Below are positions 22,990 through 32,416 of a DNA stretch of 47,452 bases, piece after piece (within the stretch, counting starts at the first letter, position 1; each line of letters opens with the position of its first letter). The notes beneath the pieces are model-generated. The model was not told the DNA's origin. It made no database searches and was given only the letters and a program-made list of their open reading frames with translations. Position numbers and translations under genes: made by a program. The stretch lies in IMG/VR virus record IMGVR_UViG_3300027631_000036, positions 1 to 47,452 of that record; one strand, written 5' to 3'. The stretch comes from a virus.

Positions 22990-25518
22990 TTATACTATTT
23001 TTAGACCTGTTACTTCAATTTCGTCGTCTGTTGCAAGAAGTGCTTGTGACATAGTTACAGTTGTTCCACTTATACTATATTCACCTGGACGTAGAAGTAT
23101 ACGGTTTAGGTATACGCTGTAATGTACTGCACCGCTTAGTTCACTAAATGTTAGTGCAATAGTTCCAGTTGCGTTTGCTGCTGCTTGTCCACTAGTGATT
23201 GATGTTGCACTACTGTGGAAGTTTGCTAAATCAGCTGGTTGAACATAACGTGCATCTAGTGTAGTTGTATTAACTGCCACACTGTCCGCTGCTACACTGA
23301 TACCGTAGCCTGCGCCAACATTAAATGTTCTGTCTGTAGCTAGTGTACCGCCACCTGTTAGACCTGTGCCAGCAGTAAATGTTGTTGCATCGTCTGCTTT
23401 TGCATCTAGTGCTGTCTGTAGACCATCAACGTTAGCAATTGTATGATTGTGTGAATCATCTGCAATTGTTACTGATATTGTTGCGTTTGCAGAACCATCA
23501 ATTGAAACTGAACCGCTTGCATCACCGCTTAGAGACAGTGTGCGAGCTGTTGTCCACTTATTTGCTGTTGCAACGTTTGTTAGACCAGCAATTGCTGCTG
23601 CTAACTCAGCGTCTGTTGCCATAGCATCATGAATCTCTTTGAGAGTATCATATGCCGATGCTGCGCCATTTACTAGATTGTTAATTGCTGTATCGGTATA
23701 GCTTTGTGCTGAAGTCAGTGTACTTGTATCGCCTGTAGCGCGTGCAGTTAATTCTGATGCTAGATTTGCTGTTAGAACACCTTCTGCTGTTGTTGCACGT
23801 GTTACTTCTGCTGCTAGGTTTGTAGTTAAAATACCTTCAGCTGTTGTTGCACGTGTTGCTTCGGCATCGATGTTGCCTTGTAGTGTAGCGTCCGCAGTTA
23901 AACGAGCAGTTGCTTCAGTTGCTAGATCACTTGCTACTGTATCAATATTGCCTTGTAGTGTTGTATCTGCACTTGCACGTGTTGATGCTTCACTTGCTAG
24001 ACTTGCTGATAGTGTATCAATATTGCCTTGCAGTGTTGTATCTGCACTTGAACGTGTACTTGCTTCAGTTGCTAGACCAGCTGAAACAACGTCAATTGCA
24101 TCCTGTAGATCTGACTCTGCACCAGTTGCACGTGTTACTTCAGTCGCCAAGTCACCTGCTACTGTATCAATGTTTGATTGTAGTGTTGTATCTGCACCAG
24201 TTGCACGTGTTACTTCTGCATTGATTGCTGAAGTGTTTGAGGTTACAGTTGTTAGTAGATCACCGTCTGCTGTTTGGAATGCTGCAACAATCTCTGTTAG
24301 AGAATCGATTGCGGCTGGGTCAATATTTGTAGTAATAAAGTCAATTTGTGACTGTAGGTTAGCGTCTGCTGTTGAACGATCACTTGCTTCTGCTGCAACT
24401 GCTGAAGCAATGTCTGCTGCAACTGCGGCTTGCGCACGTGCTTCAGTAAAAAATAGCTTTACTCCTTCAGCAATCATAGTTGTGTTTGCTGTTACGTTAA
24501 TCCACTTTTGCGCACCCAAGTCGTAACGTAGGAATTGACCATTTGTTACTGATGTGATATTAACGTCAGAAAGTTCATTAATCTCATTTTTTGCTTCTAC
24601 TGCTGTTGTGATAGCTGTAGTATATGCAGATGTGATAGCTACTTCACGACCATCAGTGTATGTTTTTGCACTTGCTAGTGTATCTGCATCGCCACCTTCA
24701 CGTGCTGCTGATTCTGTAGATAGGTCAGATTGCAGTGCAGTAACATCGCCTTCATTGACTTCTAGGCGACCTTCAGCTGAATTCATTTCAATTTCTAGAG
24801 TTGAAACACGCGATTCTACTGCACTCAGATCTGAACCTGTGCCAAATGCTAGGCCGTCTGAGTATGCCTTTGCTGCTGCCAGTGTTGCAGAGTCTTGTGA
24901 GTCAACATATGTTGAAGCTGCTTTTAGAGCTAAACTGTTTGTAACTGTTGACGCAAAATTAGCGTCGTTACCTAGAGCCTGTGCTAGTTCGTTTAGTGTA
25001 TCTAGTGCACCAACTGCGCCGTTAATTACGTTAGCAATAGATTGATCAACGTAACCTTTTGTTGTTACATGTGTTGCTAGTGTTGGCGCGCCAACGTTGA
25101 TGATCTGATTAGCATCCATGTCAATCTTATCACCAAAAACAACCGCTAGCCCATCAGCTGAAGTGATTCGCTTGTTTGTACCCATTTGCAAAGTACCTGA
25201 AATTGCAATTGGATTTGGTGATTGGAATGTCAGGACACCAGAACCTGTTGTTTTTGTCAATAATGACTGATCAATATCTGCAGAGATGACGATTGTTCCA
25301 GCGTCTGACTGCAATACTTTTTGTCCGTCAATATATAATGAACCTTGTGACAAAAATAAGTCGCGCCATTTGAAGTCTGGGCTACCTAAATCGTAACCAA
25401 CAAAACCATCTGAGTTGATTGTTGGGAGTATATTACCTGATATTATCAGGTTACCAGTGATATCACTATCTGCGTTAGTAGTAAAGCCACCGTCAATAAT
25501 AAATTTTCTTTGTGCCAT
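22990..25518 (-). CDS. Repetitive helical fibre protein, 842 aa
   Basis: Start at 25518 (MAQRKFIIDGG) with AAGGA seven bases upstream; the longer frame to 25578 has no ribosome site. Order: beta-rich N-terminal head with FVGYDLGSPDFKWRDLFLSQ near 40; a KGYVDQSIANVI..LDTLNELAQAL module near 153; a coiled-coil shaft from about 190 to 610 with 25-residue repeats (LQGNIDTLSASLASEASTRA plus SADTT) giving way to 18-residue repeats; a second YTDTAINNLV module; RTLSLSGDASGSVSIDG; and a beta C-terminus ending in VYLNRILLRPGEYSISGTTV. No S74 domain. Long trimeric fibre expected, probably tail- or baseplate-attached. Confidence 0.85.
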   Translation of the reverse strand: MAQRKFIIDGGFTTNADSDITGNLIISGNILPTINSDGFVGYDLGSPDFKWRDLFLSQGSLYIDGQKVLQSDAGTIVISADIDQSLLTKTTGSGVLTFQSPNPIAISGTLQMGTNKRITSADGLAVVFGDKIDMDANQIINVGAPTLATHVTTKGYVDQSIANVINGAVGALDTLNELAQALGNDANFASTVTNSLALKAASTYVDSQDSATLAAAKAYSDGLAFGTGSDLSAVESRVSTLEIEMNSAEGRLEVNEGDVTALQSDLSTESAAREGGDADTLASAKTYTDGREVAITSAYTTAITTAVEAKNEINELSDVNITSVTNGQFLRYDLGAQKWINVTANTTMIAEGVKLFFTEARAQAAVAADIASAVAAEASDRSTADANLQSQIDFITTNIDPAAIDSLTEIVAAFQTADGDLLTTVTSNTSAINAEVTRATGADTTLQSNIDTVAGDLATEVTRATGAESDLQDAIDVVSAGLATEASTRSSADTTLQGNIDTLSASLASEASTRASADTTLQGNIDTVASDLATEATARLTADATLQGNIDAEATRATTAEGILTTNLAAEVTRATTAEGVLTANLASELTARATGDTSTLTSAQSYTDTAINNLVNGAASAYDTLKEIHDAMATDAELAAAIAGLTNVATANKWTTARTLSLSGDASGSVSIDGSANATISVTIADDSHNHTIANVDGLQTALDAKADDATTFTAGTGLTGGGTLATDRTFNVGAGYGISVAADSVAVNTTTLDARYVQPADLANFHSSATSITSGQAAANATGTIALTFSELSGAVHYSVYLNRILLRPGEYSISGTTVTMSQALLATDDEIEVTGLKIV

Positions 25519-25611
25519 AGTATTTCCTTTTTTTCGCGAAAAAAGAGAAACTTCTAGTTTCCAGTAATATTTAAGCAATGTAGACTGTCATTAACTGCTT
25601 TTAAAATAGTT

Positions 25612-25619
25612 TATTTATT
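25612..25619 (-). promoter_or_regulatory. Variant late promoter (AATAAATA) for the 842-aa fibre
   Basis: ATAATAAATAAAC on the minus strand, about 94 bases before the chosen start and just after the giant-fibre terminator. Confidence 0.4.
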
Positions 25620-25644
25620 ATGTTAGTATTTTATGTTATTCAAA

Positions 25645-25676
25645 GAAAAAGGGCGGAAACCCTAAAGTCTCCGCCC
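25645..25676 (-). terminator. Intrinsic terminator after the giant fibre
   Basis: Minus-strand stem GGGCGGA/TCCGCCC with a 12-base loop followed by TTTTTCTTTG, about 20 bases past the stop at 25698. Confidence 0.82.
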
Positions 25677-25697
25677 AAGTCTGTCAGTTCAATAAAA

Positions 25698-28600
25698 TTA
25701 CAAGTAAGTGGCTGTAACTGCTACTGAAGCTGTGCCTGAAGTTGTTGCGTACACTAGTTCAACATTTGTGCCATTCATTTGAACACTTGCATCACCTAGC
25801 AGACTTGCGCCTGTGTAAACGATTGCATATTCTGTAATAAATGCTGTTGTACCATTGTGTGTAACTAATGCTTCACGTGATTCATATTCGCCAGCGCCGT
25901 TATCAACTTGGATGATGAACTTAGCAGTACGATATACTGAACCGTCGAAGAAGTCAACTACTGAACCACCGGTTCCAGATGTAGTAGCTAGACCTTTAAC
26001 AAACGGCTTGACATTTGATGCTAGTTTATCAGCTGTAACTGAACCAGTATCGATATATGCAACGTTTGTTGATGAGTTAGCAACAATAACTGCTTGTGTA
26101 CCAGTTGGGATTGCTTCAACAAATGTGATCGTCTGTTCTTCACTGTTAATGTCATAGTGTGTTGCCGGGTCTTGGATAACACCACCAACGAATACCATAG
26201 CGTTAACACTTGTTGCGTAGAAGTCTAGAGCAAATGTTACTTGCGCATTGTCACCGTTGATTGTTTGACGGTATGACTGTGCAAATGCTAGTGTTGTTGG
26301 ATCTACTAGTTCAACGCCTGAACCATCTGACTTAACAGCTAGGACATAACCATTCATTACTGTGAAATCAGTTGCTGTACCTACATAGTCTGTTAGATCT
26401 AGTAGTGCTTTTGATGTGTCTACACTGAATACACCTGTTGCAGAATCATAACTTAGATCGCCTGCTGCTGAAACTGCGGCACGTACACGCTCGTCTGTGT
26501 AATATAGATTAGCGCTGCCTCCAGTGCCTTCTGCTAGATCGTTTGTTGTGAAGTTACTTAGGTCGTAAGCTGATAATGCTGTATTTAGATAACCTAAGTT
26601 AACTGCATCAGAATTAACTACTGGACTTGATAAACCTGTGATTACATTTGAACCCATGTTTAGTACGCCACTCATTGTATCACCTGACTTAGCAACCTTG
26701 CCATCGATATTTGTCTGTAGTAGAATATCTGCTGCTTCGTATGCTGTGGCCATTGAATCAATAGCTGATTGTAGTGTGATGTCAGCTGCTGAACGTGCAG
26801 ATGCTTCTGAATTGATGCCTGTTTGTAGAACACCTTCAGCTGTTGTTGCACGTGTTACTTCTGAACTAATAGCAGATGTGTTTGATGATACAGTTGTTAG
26901 TAGATCACCATCTGCTGTCTGGAATGCTGCAACAATTTCTGTTAGTGAGTCTAATGATGCTGCATCTGTGTTTGACACGATAAAGTCGATCTGGCCCTGT
27001 AGGTTAAGATCTGCTGCTGCACGGTCTAGTAGCTCTTGTGCTAGACTGTTAGATACAGTTTGGATACTACCTGATAGTGCTGTATCAGCGCTTGCACGTG
27101 TTGTCTGCTCTGTTGTAATAGCTGTTGACAATGTTGCTTCTACACCAGATGCGCGAGTTACTTCGTTTGCAATAGCTGTTGCATTTGCACTATCTGCTGC
27201 AACACGAGCTACTTCTTCAGCTTTTAATGCTGCATCTAGCTTGTTGTCTGCATCTTTTAGTGATGTAGCTGCGGCGATATAGTTTGCATCACCATTTACA
27301 GTATATACACCATCAACACCTAGGCCTGCACCTGTTTGTGTTGCTGTCATCTCTGTTTCTACAACTGTTACACGGCCGTCTAGTGCTGAATCAGCGTTTG
27401 CGCGTGTTGTTGCTTCAGCGTTGATAGCATTCTGTAGGTTTGTATCTGCTGTTGCACGTGTTGTTGCTTCGTTGTTGATGTTTGTTTGTAGTACACCGTC
27501 TGCTGCTGAACGTAGTGCTGCTTCTGATGCTACTGATGTATCAGTATATCCGTTCGCGTCTACTTCAACTTGATCTGCATATGCTTCATAAGCTGTTGTA
27601 ATCGCTAGCTCACGTGTATCAGTATACGCTGTTGCACTTGTTAGTGTTGCTGCGTCACCGTCGATGTGGTGCTGGTGCTCTGCTGAGATTGCTGTTTCAC
27701 GTGCTGTGATTTCGTTAGCAATAGCTGTTGCGTTTGCTGCTTCTGCTGCTGATGCACGTGTTACTTCTGCTGCTAGGTTTGTAGTTAAAGTACTTTCAGC
27801 TGCTGTTGCACGTGTTACTTCTGATGCTAGGTTTGTAGTTAGAACACCATCTGCTGCTAGGCGTGTTGCTGCTTCTGATGCTAGGTTTGTAGTTATAACA
27901 CCATCTGCTGCAATACGTGCTGCTTCTTCTGCGTCAATTGCGTTTGCATTTGCTAGTTCTGCTGCACGAGCAGTTGTTGCTTCTGCTGCTAGGTTTGTAG
28001 TTAGAACACCTTCTGCCGCACGAGCAGTTGTTGCTTCTGCGGTAATTGCTGTTGCATTTGCTAGTTCTGCTGCACGAGCAGTTGTTGCTTCTGCTGTGAT
28101 ACTTGCACTTAGAACACCATCTGCTGCAATACGTGCTGCTTCTTCGTCAGCAATTGCAAGTGTTGAGAATGCATTAGCATCTGTTTCTGCTGTATCTGCA
28201 TATGTTTGTAGTGCTGCTGTTAGTGCTGAGTCTGCTGCAATACGTGCCGCTGTTTCTGCTGCTAGGTTTGAAGTTAGAGTACCTTCAGCTGTTGTTGCAC
28301 GTGTTACTTCTGCTGATAGGTTTGAAGTTAGAGTACCTTCAGCTGTTGTTGCACGGGTTGTCTCTGCGGAAATTGCTGTTACGTTTGTAGCAATGTTTGC
28401 TTCGGTTGTGTCCGTACGACCTTCTAGTGATACAATGTCTGATTCTGCTGTATCTAGGCGGCCTTCTGCTGTATTCATTTCACCTTCTAGTGTTGTTACA
28501 CGTGTACTGTTTGAAGTGATTAATGATTGTAGATTACTATCTGCTGCTGCATATGCGTCACCAATCTCTTTTAGTGTGTCTAGTGCTGCGTCTGCACCGT

Positions 28601-31430
28601 TAACTAGGTTAGTGATTGCTGAATCAGTGTATGTTTGCGCACTAGCTAGTGACGCTGCATCACCTGATACACGTGCTGCGGCTTCTGTTGTGAGTGCTGC
28701 TGCGCCTGCATCAACATCTGTACGTAGGCCTGCTTCTATACCAGATGCACGTGTTACTTCTGCTGCTAGGTTTGTAGTTAGAACACCTTCTGCTGCACGA
28801 GCAGTTGTTGCTTCTGCTGTGATGTTTGTTTGTAGAACACCTTCAGCTGCTGTTGCACGAGTTTCTTCGTCAGCAATTGCTGTTGCGTTTGCTGCTTCTG
28901 CTGTTGTTGCACGTGTTACTTCTGCTGATAGGTTTGTAGTTAGAACACCATCTGCTGCAATACGTGCTGCTTCTTCTGCGTCAATTGCGTTTGCATTTGC
29001 TAGTTCTGCTGCACGAGCAGTTGTTGCTTCTGCTGTGATACTTGCACTTAGAACACCTTCAGCTGCTGTTGCACGAGTTTCTTCGTCAGCAATTGCTGTT
29101 GCGTTTGCTAGTTCTGCTGCACGAGCAGTTACTGCTTCTGCATCAATAGCAAGTGTATTTGCATCAATGTCACCTTCTGCGGTTGTTAGACGGGTGTCTA
29201 GTGCTGAGTCTGCTGCAATACGTGCTGAACTCTCAATTGTTAGATTTGCAGTGTTGTTAGCAATGTTTTCTGCGTTTGTTGTAACGTTTGTTGTTATAAC
29301 ACCATCTGCTGCAATACGTGCTGTTGCTTCTGCATTGATAGCAGTTTGCAATTGTGCATCTGCATTTGAACGTGCAGTTGCTTCTGCATTGATATTGTTT
29401 TGAAGTGCAACATCAGCTGCTGAACGTGTAGTTGCTTCTGAAGTGATGTTTGTTTGTAGAGTTGTATCTGCTGCACCACGGTCTGCAACTTCTTGAGCCA
29501 GATCTAGCTCTAGTTGAGCAACATCACCTTCGTTAGTTGTTACACGGCCATCTAGTGAGGTAACTGCTAAGTTTAGTGAAGTATCTGCACTTGTACGTGC
29601 TGATGCTTCTGCGTTGATGTTTGACTGTAGTGTGTTGTCAGCGTTTGTACGTGATGTGATTTCAGATGCTAGTCCTGATTCAACAATGTCCATATCACCT
29701 TCTAGTGTAGTTGTACGGCCACTTAGTGCTGAGTCTGCTGCAATACGTGCTGCTTCTTCTGCGTCGATGTTGCCTTGTAGTACAACGTCATTTGCTGCAC
29801 GGGTTGTTGCTTCTGAAGTGATGTTTGTTTGTAGTGCAGTGTCTGCTGTTCCACGTGTAGTTGCTTCAGCGTTGATGTTTGTTTGTAGAGTTGCATCTGC
29901 TGTTGTACGTGTTGATACTTCTGTAGCTAGGTTTGCTGTTAGTGTTGAATCAGCTGCGGCGCGTGATGCTGCTTCGCTATTGATTGCAGTTGTGTTAGCA
30001 GTGATTGTACCTAGTAGAGATGAGTCTGCTGCTTGGAATGCTGTAACAATCTCTGTTAGTGAGTCTAGTGCTACCTCATCTGTGTTTGAAACAATAAAGT
30101 CGATCTGTGACTGTAGGTTAGCGTCTGCTAGTTCATATGCTGTTGTAATTGCAACTTCACGAGTATCTGTATATGCTTTTGCATCTACTTCTGCTTGGTC
30201 TGCATATATTTGGTATGCTGTTGTGATTGCTGATGTTTGTGCAACATCTTGTGAATCACTGTGTGATTTTGCATCTGCTTCTGCTGTATCTGCATATAGC
30301 TTCAGTGCAGCATCTAGTGTAGCAATTTCACCGTCTGTGTATAGCGTTTGTGCAGCACCTAGTGTAACAATTTCACCGTCTGTGTATGATTCAGCTGATG
30401 CAATTGCATCTAGTTCAGCTTGATCAGCATATGATTTTAGTGATGAGTCTAGTAATGCATCTGCTGATGCAAATTCTGCACGAACAGCAGTATCTGCAAC
30501 GGCACGTGCTGAAATTTCAGCAGTAATGTTACCAGCGTTTGCTGCTTCTGCTGTTGTTGCACGTGTTACTTCTGCTGCTAGATCTACTTCTAGAGCGTCA
30601 ATGTCTGCTTCTGCTGTTGTTAGACGTGTGTCCAGGCCTGTTTCAACGCCTGATGCACGTGTTACTTCTGCTGATAGGTTTGTAGTTATAACACCATCTG
30701 CTGCAATACGTGCTGCTTCTTCTGCATCGACGTTATCCTGTAGTGTAATGTCAGATGCTGAACGTGCAGATGCTTCTGAATCGATGCTTGCTTGTAGAGC
30801 ATTGACAGCACTAATGCGAGCTACTGTCTCTGCTGAGATAGCAGTTGCGTTTGATGTAATCGCTGCTGTAAATACATCGTCTGCTTCTTGGTATGCAGCA
30901 ACGATTTCAGCTAGTGAATCTAGTGCGGCTGGATCAGTGTTGCTGATAATGTTGTTGATCTGTGTTTGTAGACCAGCGTCAGCTGCTTCGAAATCTGTAC
31001 GTAAAACTGTGTCGGCGCCTGCACGTGCAGTTGCCTCTGCGCTAATGTTTGACTGTAGTGTCGTATCAGCTGATGTACGTGCTGCTATTTCATTGGAAAT
31101 AGCAGTGTTTAGTGCTGCGTCTGCTGCAACACGTAATGCTGCTTCTGCTGATACAGCATCTGAAATGTCAGTTGCAACTGCGGCTTGCGCACGTGCATCT
31201 GAGAAGTAAAGGTTTGAACCTTCTGCTAGGTTGTCGGTTGTAAATGAACCGATCAGTGCGCCCGCGGTGATCTTTGCAAGACTACCTGTCTCAATGTCAG
31301 CTAATAGCAGTGTACCTGTTAGTGCTGTTGAGTTCTTAGCGTTCTGGCCTGTAATTGCCGTAACTGATAGTTTACTGTTGATGACTGCTTGATTAGCTAG
31401 CGCTGCTGACTTAATTTGTCTAAAAGCCAT
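25698..31430 (-). CDS. Giant repetitive helical fibre protein, 1910 aa
   Basis: Start at 31430 (MAFRQIKSAALANQ) with GGAG nine bases upstream; two earlier ATGs lack a site and would not match the MAF(K/R) starts of sister genes. After a 90-residue head (LAEGSNLYFSDARAQAAVAT) comes a helical shaft to about residue 1650, mostly 18-residue repeats such as LTSNLSAEVTRATTAEGT. Interspersed are heptad stretches (LEGEMNTAEGRLDTAESD) and three copies of a QIDFIVSNTD..LDSLTEIV spacer. The beta C-terminus has VFVGGVIQDPATHYDINSEE and a terminal sandwich-like region. No S74 domain and no Cys in the shaft. Its 5.7 kb uses few codons, which creates long antisense frames. Confidence 0.88.
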   Translation of the reverse strand: MAFRQIKSAALANQAVINSKLSVTAITGQNAKNSTALTGTLLLADIETGSLAKITAGALIGSFTTDNLAEGSNLYFSDARAQAAVATDISDAVSAEAALRVAADAALNTAISNEIAARTSADTTLQSNISAEATARAGADTVLRTDFEAADAGLQTQINNIISNTDPAALDSLAEIVAAYQEADDVFTAAITSNATAISAETVARISAVNALQASIDSEASARSASDITLQDNVDAEEAARIAADGVITTNLSAEVTRASGVETGLDTRLTTAEADIDALEVDLAAEVTRATTAEAANAGNITAEISARAVADTAVRAEFASADALLDSSLKSYADQAELDAIASAESYTDGEIVTLGAAQTLYTDGEIATLDAALKLYADTAEADAKSHSDSQDVAQTSAITTAYQIYADQAEVDAKAYTDTREVAITTAYELADANLQSQIDFIVSNTDEVALDSLTEIVTAFQAADSSLLGTITANTTAINSEAASRAAADSTLTANLATEVSTRTTADATLQTNINAEATTRGTADTALQTNITSEATTRAANDVVLQGNIDAEEAARIAADSALSGRTTTLEGDMDIVESGLASEITSRTNADNTLQSNINAEASARTSADTSLNLAVTSLDGRVTTNEGDVAQLELDLAQEVADRGAADTTLQTNITSEATTRSAADVALQNNINAEATARSNADAQLQTAINAEATARIAADGVITTNVTTNAENIANNTANLTIESSARIAADSALDTRLTTAEGDIDANTLAIDAEAVTARAAELANATAIADEETRATAAEGVLSASITAEATTARAAELANANAIDAEEAARIAADGVLTTNLSAEVTRATTAEAANATAIADEETRATAAEGVLQTNITAEATTARAAEGVLTTNLAAEVTRASGIEAGLRTDVDAGAAALTTEAAARVSGDAASLASAQTYTDSAITNLVNGADAALDTLKEIGDAYAAADSNLQSLITSNSTRVTTLEGEMNTAEGRLDTAESDIVSLEGRTDTTEANIATNVTAISAETTRATTAEGTLTSNLSAEVTRATTAEGTLTSNLAAETAARIAADSALTAALQTYADTAETDANAFSTLAIADEEAARIAADGVLSASITAEATTARAAELANATAITAEATTARAAEGVLTTNLAAEATTARAAELANANAIDAEEAARIAADGVITTNLASEAATRLAADGVLTTNLASEVTRATAAESTLTTNLAAEVTRASAAEAANATAIANEITARETAISAEHQHHIDGDAATLTSATAYTDTRELAITTAYEAYADQVEVDANGYTDTSVASEAALRSAADGVLQTNINNEATTRATADTNLQNAINAEATTRANADSALDGRVTVVETEMTATQTGAGLGVDGVYTVNGDANYIAAATSLKDADNKLDAALKAEEVARVAADSANATAIANEVTRASGVEATLSTAITTEQTTRASADTALSGSIQTVSNSLAQELLDRAAADLNLQGQIDFIVSNTDAASLDSLTEIVAAFQTADGDLLTTVSSNTSAISSEVTRATTAEGVLQTGINSEASARSAADITLQSAIDSMATAYEAADILLQTNIDGKVAKSGDTMSGVLNMGSNVITGLSSPVVNSDAVNLGYLNTALSAYDLSNFTTNDLAEGTGGSANLYYTDERVRAAVSAAGDLSYDSATGVFSVDTSKALLDLTDYVGTATDFTVMNGYVLAVKSDGSGVELVDPTTLAFAQSYRQTINGDNAQVTFALDFYATSVNAMVFVGGVIQDPATHYDINSEEQTITFVEAIPTGTQAVIVANSSTNVAYIDTGSVTADKLASNVKPFVKGLATTSGTGGSVVDFFDGSVYRTAKFIIQVDNGAGEYESREALVTHNGTTAFITEYAIVYTGASLLGDASVQMNGTNVELVYATTSGTASVAVTATYL

Positions 31431-31519
31431 TTGATTTTTCTCCATATTGATCAATATATTGATTATCCACGTAAAGAGTGGACTTTCATGCCCGTTCCAC
31501 TATGTGGTCAAAACAAGTT

Positions 31520-31540
31520 AGCTAACTCAGGGAGTTAGCT
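31520..31540 (-). promoter_or_regulatory. 5'-leader hairpin of the giant fibre transcript
   Basis: AGCTAACTC/GAGTTAGCT, 9-bp perfect stem with a 3-base loop, starting about six bases after the late promoter octamer and so at the very 5' end of the predicted transcript. A perfect 14-base palindrome follows at 31450-31463, just before the ribosome site. Confidence 0.5.
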
Positions 31541-31545
31541 GCAAA

Positions 31546-31553
31546 TATTTATA
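31546..31553 (-). promoter_or_regulatory. Late promoter (TATAAATA) for the giant fibre
   Basis: TTATAAATATT on the minus strand, exact octamer, giving a predicted leader of about 110 bases. Confidence 0.7.
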
Positions 31554-31587
31554 ATAGATGCTGTTAGTATTAACTGCTTGGTATATA

Positions 31588-32316
31588 TTAGACTGGAAGG
31601 TATCTAAAATCTATAATCGATCCTACCATTGGAGCAGTATCCAAGGTAAGAGTTGTATCCACTATGCTATACGCATACGGCGGTAGTATTAATCCGTTTA
31701 TAATTACCAATACATCATTAACAGAATGTCCTGCTTCAATGCCATAAACGGTTTCAGTCCCATCGTTTGTATACTGATTACTATTGTATACTAAATTTAG
31801 ATGGCGATTTTCAATACTTTTGTTAGGATTGTCAACAATACTTGCGAATGGATAACGATGTTTTACGTATATGTCAGTATCAGATGGCGGCGTTTCCAAA
31901 AATACTAAATTCGCGCCATCTAGATAAAAAACTTCACCTGGTCTTTGTAATACATCATTCACATAAACATCTACTGCATCACTAGACGCAGGAACAGTTG
32001 CTAATAGATATGCTGTTGTCTCACCATCACCAACAAAGGTTTGTGGTACTGGCAACGTGTTTTGGTCGTAAGTTACTACATTATTAAGTTGATAATCAGT
32101 TACTAACGTATCTAATTCGGCTTCAGTTACTACTTTATTAATATCAGTTACTGGACTATATACTCTTTTTTCAGTAATAATTTCAAATAGTTCGTGTCCT
32201 TTGCCCCAAAGCAATCCATCAATAGTATTCATAGCAAGTTCGCCAGCAAGCAAGTCTGCATCAACGGCAGTTTTTCCAGAAATTTCTGTTCGTTTTAATC
32301 TAATTTTCTGCGACAT
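31588..32316 (-). CDS. Fibre/structural protein with Mtd_N-like start, 242 aa
   Basis: MSQKIRLKRTEISGK..DADLLAGELAMNTIDGLLWG resembles the N-terminal domain of phage receptor-binding proteins such as Mtd (xIRLKR....P..GELa.nt.d..l). Two later units share the V.VN...RPGE....G..L.F fibre module: VDVYVNDVLQRPGEVFYLDG near 113 and DVLVIINGLILPPYAYSIVD near 207. Beta-rich with no membrane segment. AGAGAAG precedes the ATG. Probably a short adhesin or fibre-attachment protein. Confidence 0.78.
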   Translation of the reverse strand: MSQKIRLKRTEISGKTAVDADLLAGELAMNTIDGLLWGKGHELFEIITEKRVYSPVTDINKVVTEAELDTLVTDYQLNNVVTYDQNTLPVPQTFVGDGETTAYLLATVPASSDAVDVYVNDVLQRPGEVFYLDGANLVFLETPPSDTDIYVKHRYPFASIVDNPNKSIENRHLNLVYNSNQYTNDGTETVYGIEAGHSVNDVLVIINGLILPPYAYSIVDTTLTLDTAPMVGSIIDFRYLPV

Positions 32317-32359
32317 GTATAACTTCTCTCAGTGTTGAGTATATAATATTTTTAATCAA

Positions 32360-32383
32360 TAGTCTGGGATGCATCCCAGACTA
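32360..32383. terminator. Perfect 24-base palindrome between fibre genes
   Basis: TAGTCTGGGATG and its exact complement, without spacer. It lies 33 bases after the 393-aa gene. There is no T-run on either side, so it is a likely 3' end or processing hairpin rather than a classic terminator. Confidence 0.55.
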
Positions 32384-32416
32384 TGACTAATATCTACGTA
32401 CTTAATTTTATTTAGC

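Noticed and set aside
25519-25578. Twenty-codon extension of the 842-aa fibre
   Set aside because: No ribosome site before it; the ATG at 25518 has AAGGA at good spacing and a start resembling other adhesins.
27664-29403. Plus-strand open frame of 579 codons opposite the giant fibre, and similar ones at 29614-30423, 30526-31209 and 26638-27282
   Set aside because: They are antisense shadows of an Ala/Thr/Glu-rich repetitive gene whose limited codon set lacks stops on the other strand. No ribosome sites, and the products are Ala/Ser/Val repeats mirroring the fibre repeats.
25698-31430. Regularly spaced repeats that might suggest a CRISPR array
   Set aside because: The repeats are 54 bp, degenerate, contiguous and in frame with a protein repeat. 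There are no unique spacers and no cas genes.
32360-32383. 24-base perfect palindrome as a protein-binding operator
   Set aside because: It lies just after a stop codon like the other end-of-gene hairpins here, with no promoter overlapping it. A 3' hairpin is the simpler reading.
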